Source of the DNA: Streptomyces griseicoloratus | GTDB lineage: Bacteria > Actinomycetota > Actinomycetes > Streptomycetales > Streptomycetaceae | Assembly: GCF_014534645.1 (NCBI RefSeq) | Contig: NZ_JACVQF010000186.1 | Coordinates: 1-64,000, forward strand | DNA length: 64,000 nucleotides | Reading direction: 5' to 3' | Shown here: positions 16,897 to 26,457 of the stretch, one piece after another | Numbering within the stretch: the stretch's first letter is position 1 | How the letters are laid out: every line of letters starts with the position of its first letter | Program-made: the position numbers and the translations under genes | The notes under the pieces: model-generated | Databases searched by the model: none | Told to the model about the DNA's origin: nothing | The model's input: only the letters and a program-made list of their open reading frames with translations

Positions 16897-16922
16897 GAGG
16901 GGAGGGCAGGGGAGGGGAGGGG
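16897..16922 (+). other. G-quadruplex-capable purine tract
   Basis: Five runs of three or four G separated by A or CA form a purine-only-like tract directly downstream of the ROK stop and about 100 nt upstream of the hydrolase start. The pattern satisfies the usual G4 rule (four or more G3 runs with short loops) on the plus strand. An AT-richer element, CTAAGTTTGGTTGGCTTCTA, follows at 16923-16942. Confidence 0.6.
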
Positions 16923-16971
16923 CTAAGTTTGGTTGGCTTCTAAAGTTGTCAGACCCGTTTCCGTCCCGATG

Positions 16972-18273
16972 TCATCCGCGGTGGCCGGGCGCCGGCACCG
17001 CGGCCGCCGCCTCCCGCTCGGGTTCGCCGAGCGCGCCGGGCAGGGGCAGGTGTCCCTGGCGCAGCGGTACCAGCTCGGTCTGGAGCACCATCGTGGCCGC
17101 GCCGACGGCGGGGGCGGTGGCCGCGGAGTCCGACAGACGTACGACGACCGGATGCGCCGCCCTCGCGAAGAAGGCCCTGTCCAACTCCTCCTGAAGCACC
17201 GGCAGGTACACCGAGCCCGCGACGGCCATTCCGGGGCCCGTGAGCACCAGCACGTCCAGGTCCATGACGTTGGCGAGGGCCCGTGTGGCGAGAGCGAGCC
17301 GGCGTGCGGAGCCCTCCAGGAGTTCACGGGCGCCGTGGTCCCCGCGCCGGGCCGCCCGTGCGATCGCCGCGAAGTCGGCGTTCACCGAGGGACGCTGGCC
17401 GCCCGGCCCCAGGGTCAGCCCGGCCGCGCGGGAGATCCGGGTGTCCGCACGGGCCTGGGTCACCACGGCGGCCGGGCCCGCGAGTGCCTCCGTGCACCCG
17501 CGCCCCCCGCACCAGCAGTCGGGCCCGTCCACGTCGAGACACATGTGGCCGATCTCCCCGGCGTTGCCGCTGGTGCCCCGGTAGATGACGCCGTCGATCA
17601 TCAGGCCGGCGCCGATGCCGCTGCCCATGTAGACGGCGGCGAAGCTCGGGGTGTCGCGCACGACGCCCGCCCAGTGCTCCCCGAGGGCCGCGGCCGTGGC
17701 GTCGTTGTCCAGCGTCACCGGCAGTCCGGTGGCCTCTGCCAGGGCCTTGTCGAGGGGGAAGTCCTCCCAGTGGCGCATGGCCGGCGGCGTCAGGCGCATG
17801 CCGCTGGCGGGAGTGAGGGGGCCGGGGGAGACCAGGCCGAGCCCCAGCACCAGGTCCTTGCCGATGCCGACCCCCTGGATGAGGGTGTCCACCTCGCCGG
17901 CCATCCGGGCCACGACCACGGGAGGGTCGTCGGTGCCCGCCCCGGCCCTCGACATCCGGGCGATCACCGCACCGCCGAGGTCGGTGAGCACATAGGTGAT
18001 GCCGGAGTGGTCCAGGTGGACACCGACCGCGTACCGGGCGCTCTGGTTGAGCGCCAGCAGCGTCCGCGGCTTCCCCCCGGTCGATTCGGAGCGCCCGATC
18101 TCGGTGACGAGCCCGTCGTCGATGAGGCGACGGACCACGGTCGAGATGGTGGCACCGGTGAAGCCCGTCGCCTGGATCAGCCGGACCCTGCTGATGGTCC
18201 CGGCCGCCCTGATCACGTCCAGCACCGCGGCCCTGCTGGTCGCGTGCGGCATGCCTTTCGCGAGCCCGCCCAT
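16972..18273 (-). CDS. ROK-family transcriptional repressor
   Basis: 433 aa, ATG at 18273 with GGGAGGG upstream. The N-terminal winged helix (residues about 8-65) has SRAAVLDVIRAAGTISRVRL and TGATISTVVRRLIDDGLV. The ROK sugar-kinase-like domain follows with LDNDATAAALGE and GSGIGAGLMIDG. Its zinc motif EIGH...CWCGGRGCTE keeps all three cysteines. Such proteins usually repress sugar operons and release DNA on binding a sugar. It is divergent from the ABC importer genes, so it most likely controls them and perhaps the GH36/GH2 pair. Confidence 0.9.
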   Translation of the reverse strand: MGGLAKGMPHATSRAAVLDVIRAAGTISRVRLIQATGFTGATISTVVRRLIDDGLVTEIGRSESTGGKPRTLLALNQSARYAVGVHLDHSGITYVLTDLGGAVIARMSRAGAGTDDPPVVVARMAGEVDTLIQGVGIGKDLVLGLGLVSPGPLTPASGMRLTPPAMRHWEDFPLDKALAEATGLPVTLDNDATAAALGEHWAGVVRDTPSFAAVYMGSGIGAGLMIDGVIYRGTSGNAGEIGHMCLDVDGPDCWCGGRGCTEALAGPAAVVTQARADTRISRAAGLTLGPGGQRPSVNADFAAIARAARRGDHGARELLEGSARRLALATRALANVMDLDVLVLTGPGMAVAGSVYLPVLQEELDRAFFARAAHPVVVRLSDSAATAPAVGAATMVLQTELVPLRQGHLPLPGALGEPEREAAAAVPAPGHRG

Positions 18274-18634
18274 CGATACCCTCCCGGCGCCCCAGGCGGG
18301 CGCTGCCCTCAGCCGGTTCCTGCGGTGCACCGCGCCGGTCCCTCCGGTGCACCGGGCCCAGTTTATTTGCAGTACGACGTAACCGACCGGCGGGTGCCGG
18401 TCGTCCGGCCTCCTCCGAGGCCGCAGGCGTTCCGCCTGGCCGTGGCACCGGAGCGGGGACCACGCGGGCCGACGGCGCGGGGGGCGCGCCGGCCACTGCC
18501 GGCCAAAGGCCAAGTCGAAGTGTTGACTTCTTTCTTCGCCAGCTTAACAATCTCGACACATGTGCGTGGCCCGGCCCTCCCAGGGAGCGTGGCCCCGGCC
18601 GTCCGATATGGACCTCCCCAGGAGAGTGGGTCGT
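18274..18634. promoter_or_regulatory. Divergent regulatory region of the sugar locus (361 nt, no gene)
   Basis: Two AT-rich islands stand out in otherwise GC-rich DNA. One at 18359-18385 holds TTTATTTGC, then CGACGTAAC, near the ROK promoter. The other at 18519-18552 holds GTTGACTTC and later TTAACAATC. TTGACT (18523-18528) with TAACAA (18545-18550) is a possible importer promoter with 16-bp spacing. The second island resembles the GH36/GH2 intergenic element, which also has GTTGACTT, GCC and GAATC in the same order. Both are candidate ROK binding sites. Confidence 0.5.
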
Positions 18635-20320
18635 ATGTCCAGATATCAGATCAGGTTCCGCAATGCCTGTGTCGTGGGGGTGGCGGCCATCGGCCTCGCC
18701 GCGTCGGGATGCACCGCCGACGGGGGCGGCAGCGGTGCCGGCGGCTCCACCACGCTGGTCGCCTACACCGGCCAGAGCGGCGACTACCAGATCAACTTCA
18801 ACCCGTACTCGCCGACGATGATCGACGGCCCGGGCTCCATCTACGAGCCGCTGTTCTTCTACAACGTCGCCCGCAAGGACGAGCCCAAGCCCCGCCTGGG
18901 CACGGAGTTCTCCTGGAACGACAAGGGCACCGAGCTCACCGTCACCCTGCGGCAGGGCGTGAAGTGGACCGACGGCCGCCCGTTCACCGCCGACGACGTC
19001 GTCTTCACCTTCGACATGGTCCGCGACAACCCGACCATGAACAGCACCGGGTTCACCGGGAAGACGACGGCGGTCGACGACACCCACGTGAAGATCACCT
19101 TCGACAAGCCCTCGTTCAGTGAGGGCCCGCAGATCCTCGGCAAGTTCTGGATCGTCCCCAAGCACCTCTGGGCGAAGATCGGCAAACCCGCCGAGGACGT
19201 GATGAAGAACCCCGTGGGCACCGGCCCCTTCAAACTGGCCGAGTTCAAGCCGCAGGCCTTCACGCTGGAGGCCAACCCCGACTACTACGACGGCGCCCCC
19301 GCGCTGAAGAAGATCCGCTACGTCGCGCTGTCCGGCAACCAGTCCGGCGCCGACGCGCTCAAGGCCGGCCAGATCGACTGGCAGACCGGCCCCGTCCCCG
19401 ACATCAAGAACGTCGAGAAGAACTACCCCGGCTACCGGGCCATCACCGTCCCGATGAACCAGGCGGCCCTGTTCACCTGCTCCAACGCCGACCTGGGCTG
19501 CAAGGGACCGCAGACCGACCCGGCGGTGCGCAAAGCCGTCTACTACGCGATGGACCGCACCCAGCTCAACGCGCTGGCCTTCGAGAACACCGCGAGCGAG
19601 ATATCCCCCGGCTTCGCCCTGCCCGGCCGCGACAAGGCGCTGGTCTCCGACAGGCTCAAGGACCCCGTCGCCCCGATGCAGCCGCAGCCCGGCACCGCCA
19701 GGCGACTGCTGGAGGGCGCCGGCTGGACCAAGGGGTCCGGCGGCATCTACACCAAGGGCGGCAGGCAACTGGCCCTGACCGTCAAGGTCGTCGCCGGCTG
19801 GACCGACTACATCACCGCCGTGAACACCGCCGCCGAGCAGTTGAAGAAGGCCGGCATCAAGCTCACCGTCCAGCAGCTGTCCTGGAACGAATGGTCCGAC
19901 GCCCGCGGCCGCGGCCAGTACGAGCTGCTGATGGACTCGCTGTACCAGGGCCCGGCGCCCGACCCGTACTACCTGTACAACTACTTCTTCTCCAGCAGGA
20001 CCACCGCACCCGTCGGCCGGACCGCCAACCCCAACTTCGCCCGCTTCAAGGACCCGAAGGTGGACGAGGCCCTCGCCGCCCTGGCCGGCATCGCCATGGA
20101 GGACACCGCGGCCCGGCAGCCGTACTACGACACGATCCAGACCCGGATCGAGGAGTCGATGCCGTACATCCCGATGCTCACCGGCGGCACCACGAGCGAG
20201 TTCAACGCCAGGAAGTTCACCGGCTGGCCCACCCAGGACAACCTCTACGCCTTCCCCGCGGTGTGGGGCCGCCCCGACAACTCGCAGATCTACCTGAACC
20301 TGAAGCCCGCCGGCGAGTGA
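18635..20320 (+). CDS. ABC importer substrate-binding lipoprotein (SBP_bac_5, Opp/Dpp type)
   Basis: 561 aa. The ATG at 18635 is preferred (AGGAGA 9 nt upstream) over the in-frame ATG at 18608. A lipoprotein signal ends with LAASGC, Cys26 being the lipidated residue. Family-5 binding-protein blocks are present: EPLFFYNVARKDEPKPRLGT, LRQGVKWTDGRPFTADDVVF, NPVGTGPFKL and DPAVRKAVYYAMDRTQL. Family-5 proteins bind peptides or, in some bacteria, beta-linked oligosaccharides. The adjoining ROK, GH36 and GH2 genes favour oligosaccharides. First gene of a five-gene importer operon. Confidence 0.9.
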   Translation: MSRYQIRFRNACVVGVAAIGLAASGCTADGGGSGAGGSTTLVAYTGQSGDYQINFNPYSPTMIDGPGSIYEPLFFYNVARKDEPKPRLGTEFSWNDKGTELTVTLRQGVKWTDGRPFTADDVVFTFDMVRDNPTMNSTGFTGKTTAVDDTHVKITFDKPSFSEGPQILGKFWIVPKHLWAKIGKPAEDVMKNPVGTGPFKLAEFKPQAFTLEANPDYYDGAPALKKIRYVALSGNQSGADALKAGQIDWQTGPVPDIKNVEKNYPGYRAITVPMNQAALFTCSNADLGCKGPQTDPAVRKAVYYAMDRTQLNALAFENTASEISPGFALPGRDKALVSDRLKDPVAPMQPQPGTARRLLEGAGWTKGSGGIYTKGGRQLALTVKVVAGWTDYITAVNTAAEQLKKAGIKLTVQQLSWNEWSDARGRGQYELLMDSLYQGPAPDPYYLYNYFFSSRTTAPVGRTANPNFARFKDPKVDEALAALAGIAMEDTAARQPYYDTIQTRIEESMPYIPMLTGGTTSEFNARKFTGWPTQDNLYAFPAVWGRPDNSQIYLNLKPAGE

Positions 20321-20372
20321 GGCCCGGACAGCACATGCGCACCCAAGAGCCCAAGGTGATCGGCGGCATCGG

Positions 20373-21362
20373 ATGACGTACTTCGCCCGCAAGATCGGTT
20401 TCTATCTCGTCGCCCTCTGGGCCGCCCTCACGCTGAACTTCTTCATCCCCAGGATGATGCCGGGCAATCCGGTCGACACCCTGATGGCGAAGCTCCAGCA
20501 GCGCGGCGGAACGGTGGACCCGGCGGCCCGCAAGGCGTACGAGCTGCTGCTCGGCGCGGACCGCAGCGAGTCGCTGTTCCAGCAGTACGTCTCCTACCTG
20601 GGGAACGTCCTGCGCGGTGACTTCGGAGTCTCGGTGAGCGCCTATCCGGCCCGGGTGTCCGAGGTGATCGGCCAGTCGCTGCCGTGGACCATCGTGCTGG
20701 TGGGCATGGCGACCCTGATCTCCTTCGCCCTGGGCCTGCTGCTCGGCACGGTGGTGGGCTGGCGGCGCGGATCCTGGCTGGACTCCGTGGTCCCCGCCAC
20801 CACCGTGCTGGCCGCGGTGCCCTACTTCTGGCTGGCGCTGGTGCTGGCCGCACTGCTGTCGTCCACCCTGCACTGGTTCCCGCTGCTCGGCGGCTACGAC
20901 GTGGCCCTGCAGCTGGGCTGGAACCGGGAGTTCATCTCCTCCGCCGTCTACCACGGCACGCTGCCCGCGCTGACCATCGTGATCTCCTCCGTCGGCGGCT
21001 GGCTGCTCGGGATGCGCAACATGATGGTCTCCACGATCTCCGAGGACTACATGCTCACCGCCCGCGCCAAGGGACTGCGCAACCGGCGCATCATGGTCCG
21101 CTACGCGGCGCGCAACGCGGCGCTGCCCTCCATCGCCGGCTTCGCCACCTCGCTCGGCTTCGTCGTGTCCGGCTCGGTCGTCACCGAGCAGGTCTTCTCC
21201 TATCCCGGCGTCGGCACCCGGCTGCTGCAGGCCGTGCAGAACAACGACTACGCCCTGATGCAGGGGATCTTCCTGGTCATCACCGTGGCGGTCCTCGGCG
21301 CCAACCTGCTGGTGGACCTGCTGTACGGCGTGATCGACCCCCGCACCCGAACGAGCCACTGA
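20373..21362 (+). CDS. ABC transporter permease (DppB-type)
   Basis: 329 aa, ATG at 20373, about six membrane segments. The N-terminus TYFARKIGFYLVALWAALTL and FFIPRMMPGNPVD matches the first permease of Opp/Dpp systems. The cytoplasmic ATPase-contact loop reads SEDYMLTARAKGLRNRRI. It pairs with the following permease to form the membrane channel. It lies 52 nt after the lipoprotein gene, so the operon is likely. Expected to import the same oligosaccharide as the binding protein. Confidence 0.92.
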   Translation: MTYFARKIGFYLVALWAALTLNFFIPRMMPGNPVDTLMAKLQQRGGTVDPAARKAYELLLGADRSESLFQQYVSYLGNVLRGDFGVSVSAYPARVSEVIGQSLPWTIVLVGMATLISFALGLLLGTVVGWRRGSWLDSVVPATTVLAAVPYFWLALVLAALLSSTLHWFPLLGGYDVALQLGWNREFISSAVYHGTLPALTIVISSVGGWLLGMRNMMVSTISEDYMLTARAKGLRNRRIMVRYAARNAALPSIAGFATSLGFVVSGSVVTEQVFSYPGVGTRLLQAVQNNDYALMQGIFLVITVAVLGANLLVDLLYGVIDPRTRTSH

Positions 21363-21382
21363 CCAGGAAGGAACCCACTCCC

Positions 21383-22390
21383 GTGACCAGTGTCATCCCG
21401 CCGGACCGGGCCCTTGAGGAGTCACCTCCGGGCACCGGAGACGGCACGGCGGCCCTGCCGCCCACCGCCCGCCGGCGCGGCGGCCGGCGGGCTCTGCTGC
21501 CCACCTGGTCGCCCAAGCTGGGCATCGGCCTCGGCCTGGTCGTGGCGATCGCGCTGTTCGGCCTGATCGGCCCGCTGTTCACCGGGGACCCGGACACCAT
21601 CCGGAACATCGGCCTGACCCCGCCCAGCGGTGAGCACCTGCTCGGCACCACCCAGACCGGGCAGGACGTCCTCGCCCAGCTGGTCCACGCCACCCGCGGC
21701 TCACTGCAGATCGGGCTGCTGGTCGGCGTGATGGCCACCGCCCTGTCCGCGCTGTTCGGCATCATCGGCGGCTACGCGGGCGGCTTCGCCGACGAGGCGT
21801 TCTCGCTGTTCTCCAACGTCATGCTGGTCATTCCGGGACTGCCCCTGGTGATCGTCATCTCCGGCTTCGTCCCCGCCGACCAGCGTGGCTCATGGACCAT
21901 CGCCGTCGTCCTGGCGATCACCGGCTGGGCCGCGGCGGCGCGCGTGCTGCGGGCCCAGACCCTGTCGCTGCGGGGCCGCGACTACGTCGCCGCGGCCCGG
22001 GTGGCCGGGGAGAAGCCCTGGCGCGTGATCTGCGTCGAGATCCTCCCCAACCTGCTGCCCCTGCTCGCCTCGCAGTTCGTCTTCTCGGTGATCGCCGCCA
22101 TCCTCAACGAGGCCGGCCTGTCCTTCCTGGGCCTCGGCGCCTCCAACTCCTCGACGCTGGGGACGATGCTGTACTTCGCACAGAACGGTTTCGCCCTCCA
22201 GCGCGAGGCGTGGTGGTGGTTCGCACCGCCCGGCGTGGTCATCGCGGCCTTCGGCTGCGGACTCGCACTGATCAACTTCAGCCTCGACGAGATCATCAAC
22301 CCGCGGCTGCGCGAGGCGGGCCGCAGGCGCAGGGCCGCGGCCAAGGCCGGCCGGGACACCGAGCGCGTCACGAGGAGCACCGCCGCATGA
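21383..22390 (+). CDS. ABC transporter permease (DppC-type)
   Basis: 335 aa using GTG at 21383, with AGGAAGGA about 10 nt upstream. A 50-residue hydrophilic Pro/Gly-rich N-terminus precedes the first membrane segment, as often seen in DppC-type subunits. HLLGTTQTGQDVLAQLVHAT is the family signature, and the ATPase-contact loop is RGRDYVAAARVAGEKPWRV. About six membrane segments. It overlaps the next gene by four nucleotides (ATGA). Confidence 0.92.
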   Translation: MTSVIPPDRALEESPPGTGDGTAALPPTARRRGGRRALLPTWSPKLGIGLGLVVAIALFGLIGPLFTGDPDTIRNIGLTPPSGEHLLGTTQTGQDVLAQLVHATRGSLQIGLLVGVMATALSALFGIIGGYAGGFADEAFSLFSNVMLVIPGLPLVIVISGFVPADQRGSWTIAVVLAITGWAAAARVLRAQTLSLRGRDYVAAARVAGEKPWRVICVEILPNLLPLLASQFVFSVIAAILNEAGLSFLGLGASNSSTLGTMLYFAQNGFALQREAWWWFAPPGVVIAAFGCGLALINFSLDEIINPRLREAGRRRRAAAKAGRDTERVTRSTAA

Positions 22391-23310
22391 CGAACGACAT
22401 CGCACCGGCTGCCGCACGGCCGGCCGCCGGGAACACCCCGCCCGAGGCGGTGCTGACCGTCCGCGACCTCAACGTCGTGTATCGGACCGACCCACCCGTC
22501 CACGCCGTCAAGGACGTCTCACTGACCCTCAACCGGGGCGAGATCCTGGGCCTCGCGGGCGAGTCCGGCTGCGGCAAGAGCACCCTGGCGTACGCGGTCA
22601 ACCGGCTGCACGAATGGCCCGCCGAGGTCACCTCCGGCTCCGTCACCTTCCACGACCGGGACGGCGGCGACCTCGACCTGCTGGCACTGCGCGACGAGGA
22701 ACTGCGCCGGTTCCGCTGGGCCAAGCTCTCCATGGTCTTCCAGGGCGCGATGAGCGCGCTCAATCCGGTGATCTCCGTACGGGCCCAGCTGGAGGACGTC
22801 CTCACCACCCACCGCCCCGGCATGTCCAGGCAGGAGCGGCGGGAGCGCTGCGCCGAGGTGCTGCGGCTCGTCGGCGTCGAGCCCCGCCGGATGCACTCCT
22901 TCCCGCACGAGCTGTCCGGCGGCATGCGGCAGCGCGTGATGATCGCCATGGCCCTGCTGCTCGACCCGCAGGTCATGATCATGGACGAGCCGACCACCGC
23001 GCTCGACGTGCTCGTCCAGCGCGGCATCCTGCGCGAGATCCTGCGCCTGCGCGACCGGCTCGGCTTCGCCGTCGTCTTCATCACCCACGACCTGCCGCTG
23101 CTGCTGGAGCTCAGCGACCGCATCGCCGTGATGCTGCGCGGCGAGATCGTCGAGTACGACACCGCCGAGACGATCCACCGGCGGCCCCGGCACCCCTACA
23201 CCCGCACCCTGCTGGACTCCTTCCCCAGCCTCACCGGCGACCGCGGCGCCTTCCTGCGCACCGGTGCGGCCGCCCGTTCCGACGCACCCGGAGAAGAGGA
23301 CGCGCGATGA
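22387..23310 (+). CDS. ABC transporter ATPase (DppD/OppD-type)
   Basis: 307 aa, ATG at 22387 overlapping the permease stop as ATGA. Walker A GESGCGKST is near residue 60, the signature LSGGMRQRV near 178, Walker B VMIMDEPT near 198 and the switch histidine in FITHDL. The C-terminal HPYTRTLLDSFPSLTGDRG is the oligopeptide/dipeptide-type extension. Energises the importer together with the next ATPase. The N-terminal 18 residues are a flexible Ala/Pro-rich tail. Confidence 0.93.
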   Translation: MTNDIAPAAARPAAGNTPPEAVLTVRDLNVVYRTDPPVHAVKDVSLTLNRGEILGLAGESGCGKSTLAYAVNRLHEWPAEVTSGSVTFHDRDGGDLDLLALRDEELRRFRWAKLSMVFQGAMSALNPVISVRAQLEDVLTTHRPGMSRQERRERCAEVLRLVGVEPRRMHSFPHELSGGMRQRVMIAMALLLDPQVMIMDEPTTALDVLVQRGILREILRLRDRLGFAVVFITHDLPLLLELSDRIAVMLRGEIVEYDTAETIHRRPRHPYTRTLLDSFPSLTGDRGAFLRTGAAARSDAPGEEDAR

Positions 23311-24209
23311 CCACGCTCGAAGTACGCGACCTGGTCAAGGACTTCACGCTCCGCTCCGGACTGCGCCGCTCCAGGCTGCGGGCCGTGCACCGGGTCGGGT
23401 TCACCCTGGTGCCGGGCCGGACCGTCGCACTGGTCGGCGCCTCCGGCTCCGGCAAGTCCACCGTCGCCCGGATGATCGCCCGGCTGGAGAAGCCGACCTC
23501 CGGCGCCATCACGGCCGTCGACTCCGCCGGGCGGCGGGTCGAGGACCCGCGCTACCGGGACCACGTGCAGATGGTGTTCCAGGACCCGTTCGCCTCGCTC
23601 AACCCGTTCCACTCCGTCGAGCACCACATCGCCCGGCCCCTGCTGCTGCACGGGCGCAGCCGCGGCCGCGACGAGACCCGCGAGCGGGTGGCGCAGCTCC
23701 TGGAGCGGGTCAGCCTGCCGGCCGCCGCGGTCATGGACCGGCGCCCGCACGAACTGTCCGGCGGCCAGCGCCAGCGGGTGGCCATCGCCCGTGCCCTCGC
23801 CCCGGGGGCACAGGTCGTCGTCGCCGACGAGCCCGTGTCCATGCTGGACGTCTCCAGCCGCCTCGGCGTGCTCAACCTGCTGGCCAGGCTCCAGCGGGAG
23901 GACGACCTCGCCGTCCTCTACATCACCCACGACCTGGCCACCGCACGGCACTTCTCCGACGACATCCTGGTGATGAACCGCGGCCGGGTCGTCGAGCGGG
24001 GCCCGGCCGACGACGTCATCCTCGGCCCGCGGCACCCGTACACACAGCTGCTGGCCGCCGCCGCCCCCGACCCCGAGCTGCGCGGCCGCCTCGGCTCGGC
24101 GGAGCCCGAACCGGAGACGGCCTCCGACCGCGACCACCTCACCTACGACCACTTCGCCGGGCGCTGGATCGACGTCGACGCCGAGGGCACCGACGCCGCG
24201 GCGGCGTGA
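23307..24209 (+). CDS. ABC transporter ATPase (DppF/OppF-type)
   Basis: 300 aa, ATG at 23307 overlapping the previous stop as ATGA. Walker A GASGSGKST, QMVFQDPFASLNPFHSVEHH (Q-loop), signature LSGGQRQRVAIARAL, Walker B VVVADEPVSMLD and switch ITHDLATARHFSDD are all present. The HPYTQLLAAAAPDPELRGRL tail is typical of the family. Last gene of the importer operon. A hairpin follows before the convergent GH36 gene. Confidence 0.93.
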   Translation: MTTLEVRDLVKDFTLRSGLRRSRLRAVHRVGFTLVPGRTVALVGASGSGKSTVARMIARLEKPTSGAITAVDSAGRRVEDPRYRDHVQMVFQDPFASLNPFHSVEHHIARPLLLHGRSRGRDETRERVAQLLERVSLPAAAVMDRRPHELSGGQRQRVAIARALAPGAQVVVADEPVSMLDVSSRLGVLNLLARLQREDDLAVLYITHDLATARHFSDDILVMNRGRVVERGPADDVILGPRHPYTQLLAAAAPDPELRGRLGSAEPEPETASDRDHLTYDHFAGRWIDVDAEGTDAAAA

Positions 24210-24231
24210 GCCCCGCGCAAGCCCGGCCACC

Positions 24232-24260
24232 GGGGGCCGACGGGCCGACCGCCGGCCCCC
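24232..24260. terminator. Hairpin between the convergent importer and GH36 genes
   Basis: GGGGGCCG (24232-24239) and CGGCCCCC (24253-24260) form an 8-bp GC stem with a 13-nt loop. It lies between two convergent stops, so it may terminate both transcripts. Confidence 0.5.
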
Positions 24261-24273
24261 TGCGGGCCACGCG

Positions 24274-26457
24274 CTACCGCCGCGTCGCCCGCAGCAGGAC
24301 CATCCGCTCCGGGTACAGCACAGGCGCCTGCACCCCCGCCTGCGCGAGCACGGAACCGGGAAGGTCGACGCCCTGCGGCGTCCACCACGGCAGGTGCGCC
24401 CCCCAGTGGTGGGCGTTGCCGTCCGGTACGTCGCCGGGGGCCTGCGGGCGCACCCGGTAGACGGCGTGCGGGTCCAGGCCGGGCAGCCGGACCGGTCCGG
24501 TGGGGTACAGCTCGGACGTACCGGTGGCCACGAGGGCGTAGACCGCGTCGGACCGGTCCTCGGCGACCACCCCGTGGACCGAGTAGGCCGGGTCGGGATG
24601 GTCGCCGTGCACCGCGGTGCCCGAGTGCAGCAGCGGGCGCAGCTCCTTGTACAGGGCCACCCACTCGGCCAGCCGCTCCAGGTCGGCCGGGTCGGCGGAC
24701 GTCAGGTCCCACTCGATGCCGAAGTGGCCGAACAGCGCGGTTCCGGCACGGAAGTCGAGGGGATGGGTGCGCCCGGTCGTGTGCGACACCGGGGAGCCGA
24801 CGTGCGTGCCCATCAGCTCCAGCGGGACGAGGGCGTTGGTCCACCGCTGGATCTGCTGCCTCTCCAGCGCGTCGATGCAGTCCGACACCCACACCCGGTC
24901 GGTCCGTTCCAGGATGCCCAGGTCCACCCGGCCACCGCCGGAGGAGCACGACTCGATCTCGACGCCGGGGTGGCGGGCGCGCAGGTCGTCCAGCAGGCGG
25001 TAGACCGCCGCCGTCTGGTCGTGCACCCCGGCCCGGCCGCCCGGCTGGTGGCCCGCCTCCACCAGGTCCCGGTTGTGGTCCCACTTCAGGTACGCGATCG
25101 GGTACGCGGACAGCAGGTCGTCCAGGCGTTCCAGGATGTACGTGTACGCCTCGGGGCGCGCCAGGTCGAGGACCTGCTGGTGGCGGGCGGCGCCGGGCAG
25201 CCGGCCGCCGGTCGCCATGATCCAGTCCGGATGGGCGCGGGCCAGCTCGGAGTCCTCGTTGATCATCTCGGGTTCCACCCAGAGCCCGAACTGCAGGCCC
25301 AGCGCGGTGACATGGTCGATCAGGGGGCCGAGGCCCTGGGGCCAGACCTCGGGGGAGACGTACCAGTCGCCGAGCCCCCGCCGGTCGTCGCGGCGCGCGC
25401 CGAACCAGCCGTCGTCCAGCACGAACCGCTCGGCGCCCACCGCGGCGGCGGCGTCCGCCAGGTGCCGCAGACGCTTGAGGTCGTGGTCGAAGTAGACCGC
25501 CTCCCAGGTGTTGACGACCACCGGCCGCGGTGAGCGCGGATGGTGCGCCCGGGCGCGCAGATGGCGGTGGAAGCGGGCGGACACCTCGTCCAGACCGCGG
25601 CCGTAGGACCCGTACTGCCAGGGCGTGCGGTAGCTTTCGTCCGGGCCGAGCAGCACCTCGCCGGAGAGCAGGAGTTCACCGGAGCCGAGCAGCGACACGG
25701 AGTGGAAGGTGCGCTCGGCGAAGGTGCGGTGATTGCCCGACCATGCGGTGTGCACCGCCCACACCTCGCCGCCGCGGTTGCCGAAGCCTCTGGTGCCGGC
25801 GGCCAGCAGATAGGCCGAGTCGTAGCCGGTGCGGCCGGTGCGGTTCTCGCGCAGGCGCAGGCCCTGGGTGAACGCCGTCCGCTGAGGGCTGCGTTCGCGC
25901 AGGTGGTGCCCCGTGAAGTCGAGCAGTTCGGCGGCCGCGGCGGGGACCGGCAGGGTCAGGTTGACCGCGTCCACCGCGAACGGGGTGCTGCCGCGGTTGG
26001 TCACGGTCGCGCGCTGGCGCACCAGTCCCGCCGGGGTCAGCTCGACGACCAGTTCCAGGTCCAGGCGGGCGGCCGGGTCCTGGGCCTGGACGAGGAGGCG
26101 GCCGGGCCGGTCACCGGACGGGGCCGCGTCCTCGGCGAGTTCGGCCCGGACCACACGGAAGGCGGTCGAGAAGTCCGCACCGTCCCGGCTGCCCACCAGC
26201 CCGGGGGTGCCGAGCCAGCCCGCGGACTGCTCGGGCAGCACGGACACCTCGACCGGCCCGTCGACCGAGAACCCGATCGGCTGGGGGCGCGACGACAGCC
26301 GCAGCGCCTCCAGGGCGGCGGCGGACAGGTCACCGAGATCGGCGCCCCAGTGCAGGACCCGGGGAAGGGTGCCGCCGGAGGTGTCCAGGACGAGCGAGGT
26401 ACCCGAGGCACGCAGGAGAACCAGGCCGTGCGGGGGGAGAAGCGAGTCAGTTGTCAC
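24274..26457 (-). CDS. GH36 alpha-galactosidase
   Basis: 727 aa, GTG at 26457. N-terminal beta-sandwich to about residue 310, then the catalytic barrel with VVNTWEAVYFDHDLKRLRHL, FVLDDGWFGARRDDRRGLGD and LWVEPEMIN. Asp460 in YLKWDHNRD is the expected nucleophile and Asp526 in VWVSDCIDALERQ the acid/base. Length fits bacterial cytosolic GH36 enzymes. No signal peptide, so it acts on imported oligosaccharides, releasing alpha-1,6-galactose. It is divergent from the GH2 beta-mannosidase and next to the importer, suggesting galactosylated manno-oligosaccharides or raffinose-type sugars as substrates. Confidence 0.93.
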   Translation of the reverse strand: MTTDSLLPPHGLVLLRASGTSLVLDTSGGTLPRVLHWGADLGDLSAAALEALRLSSRPQPIGFSVDGPVEVSVLPEQSAGWLGTPGLVGSRDGADFSTAFRVVRAELAEDAAPSGDRPGRLLVQAQDPAARLDLELVVELTPAGLVRQRATVTNRGSTPFAVDAVNLTLPVPAAAAELLDFTGHHLRERSPQRTAFTQGLRLRENRTGRTGYDSAYLLAAGTRGFGNRGGEVWAVHTAWSGNHRTFAERTFHSVSLLGSGELLLSGEVLLGPDESYRTPWQYGSYGRGLDEVSARFHRHLRARAHHPRSPRPVVVNTWEAVYFDHDLKRLRHLADAAAAVGAERFVLDDGWFGARRDDRRGLGDWYVSPEVWPQGLGPLIDHVTALGLQFGLWVEPEMINEDSELARAHPDWIMATGGRLPGAARHQQVLDLARPEAYTYILERLDDLLSAYPIAYLKWDHNRDLVEAGHQPGGRAGVHDQTAAVYRLLDDLRARHPGVEIESCSSGGGRVDLGILERTDRVWVSDCIDALERQQIQRWTNALVPLELMGTHVGSPVSHTTGRTHPLDFRAGTALFGHFGIEWDLTSADPADLERLAEWVALYKELRPLLHSGTAVHGDHPDPAYSVHGVVAEDRSDAVYALVATGTSELYPTGPVRLPGLDPHAVYRVRPQAPGDVPDGNAHHWGAHLPWWTPQGVDLPGSVLAQAGVQAPVLYPERMVLLRATRR

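Noticed and set aside
17324-20392. 1022-codon open frame on the minus strand across the importer lipoprotein and the ROK gene
   Set aside because: It is antisense to the clearly coding lipoprotein gene and a shifted frame of the ROK gene; composition-driven in high-GC DNA.
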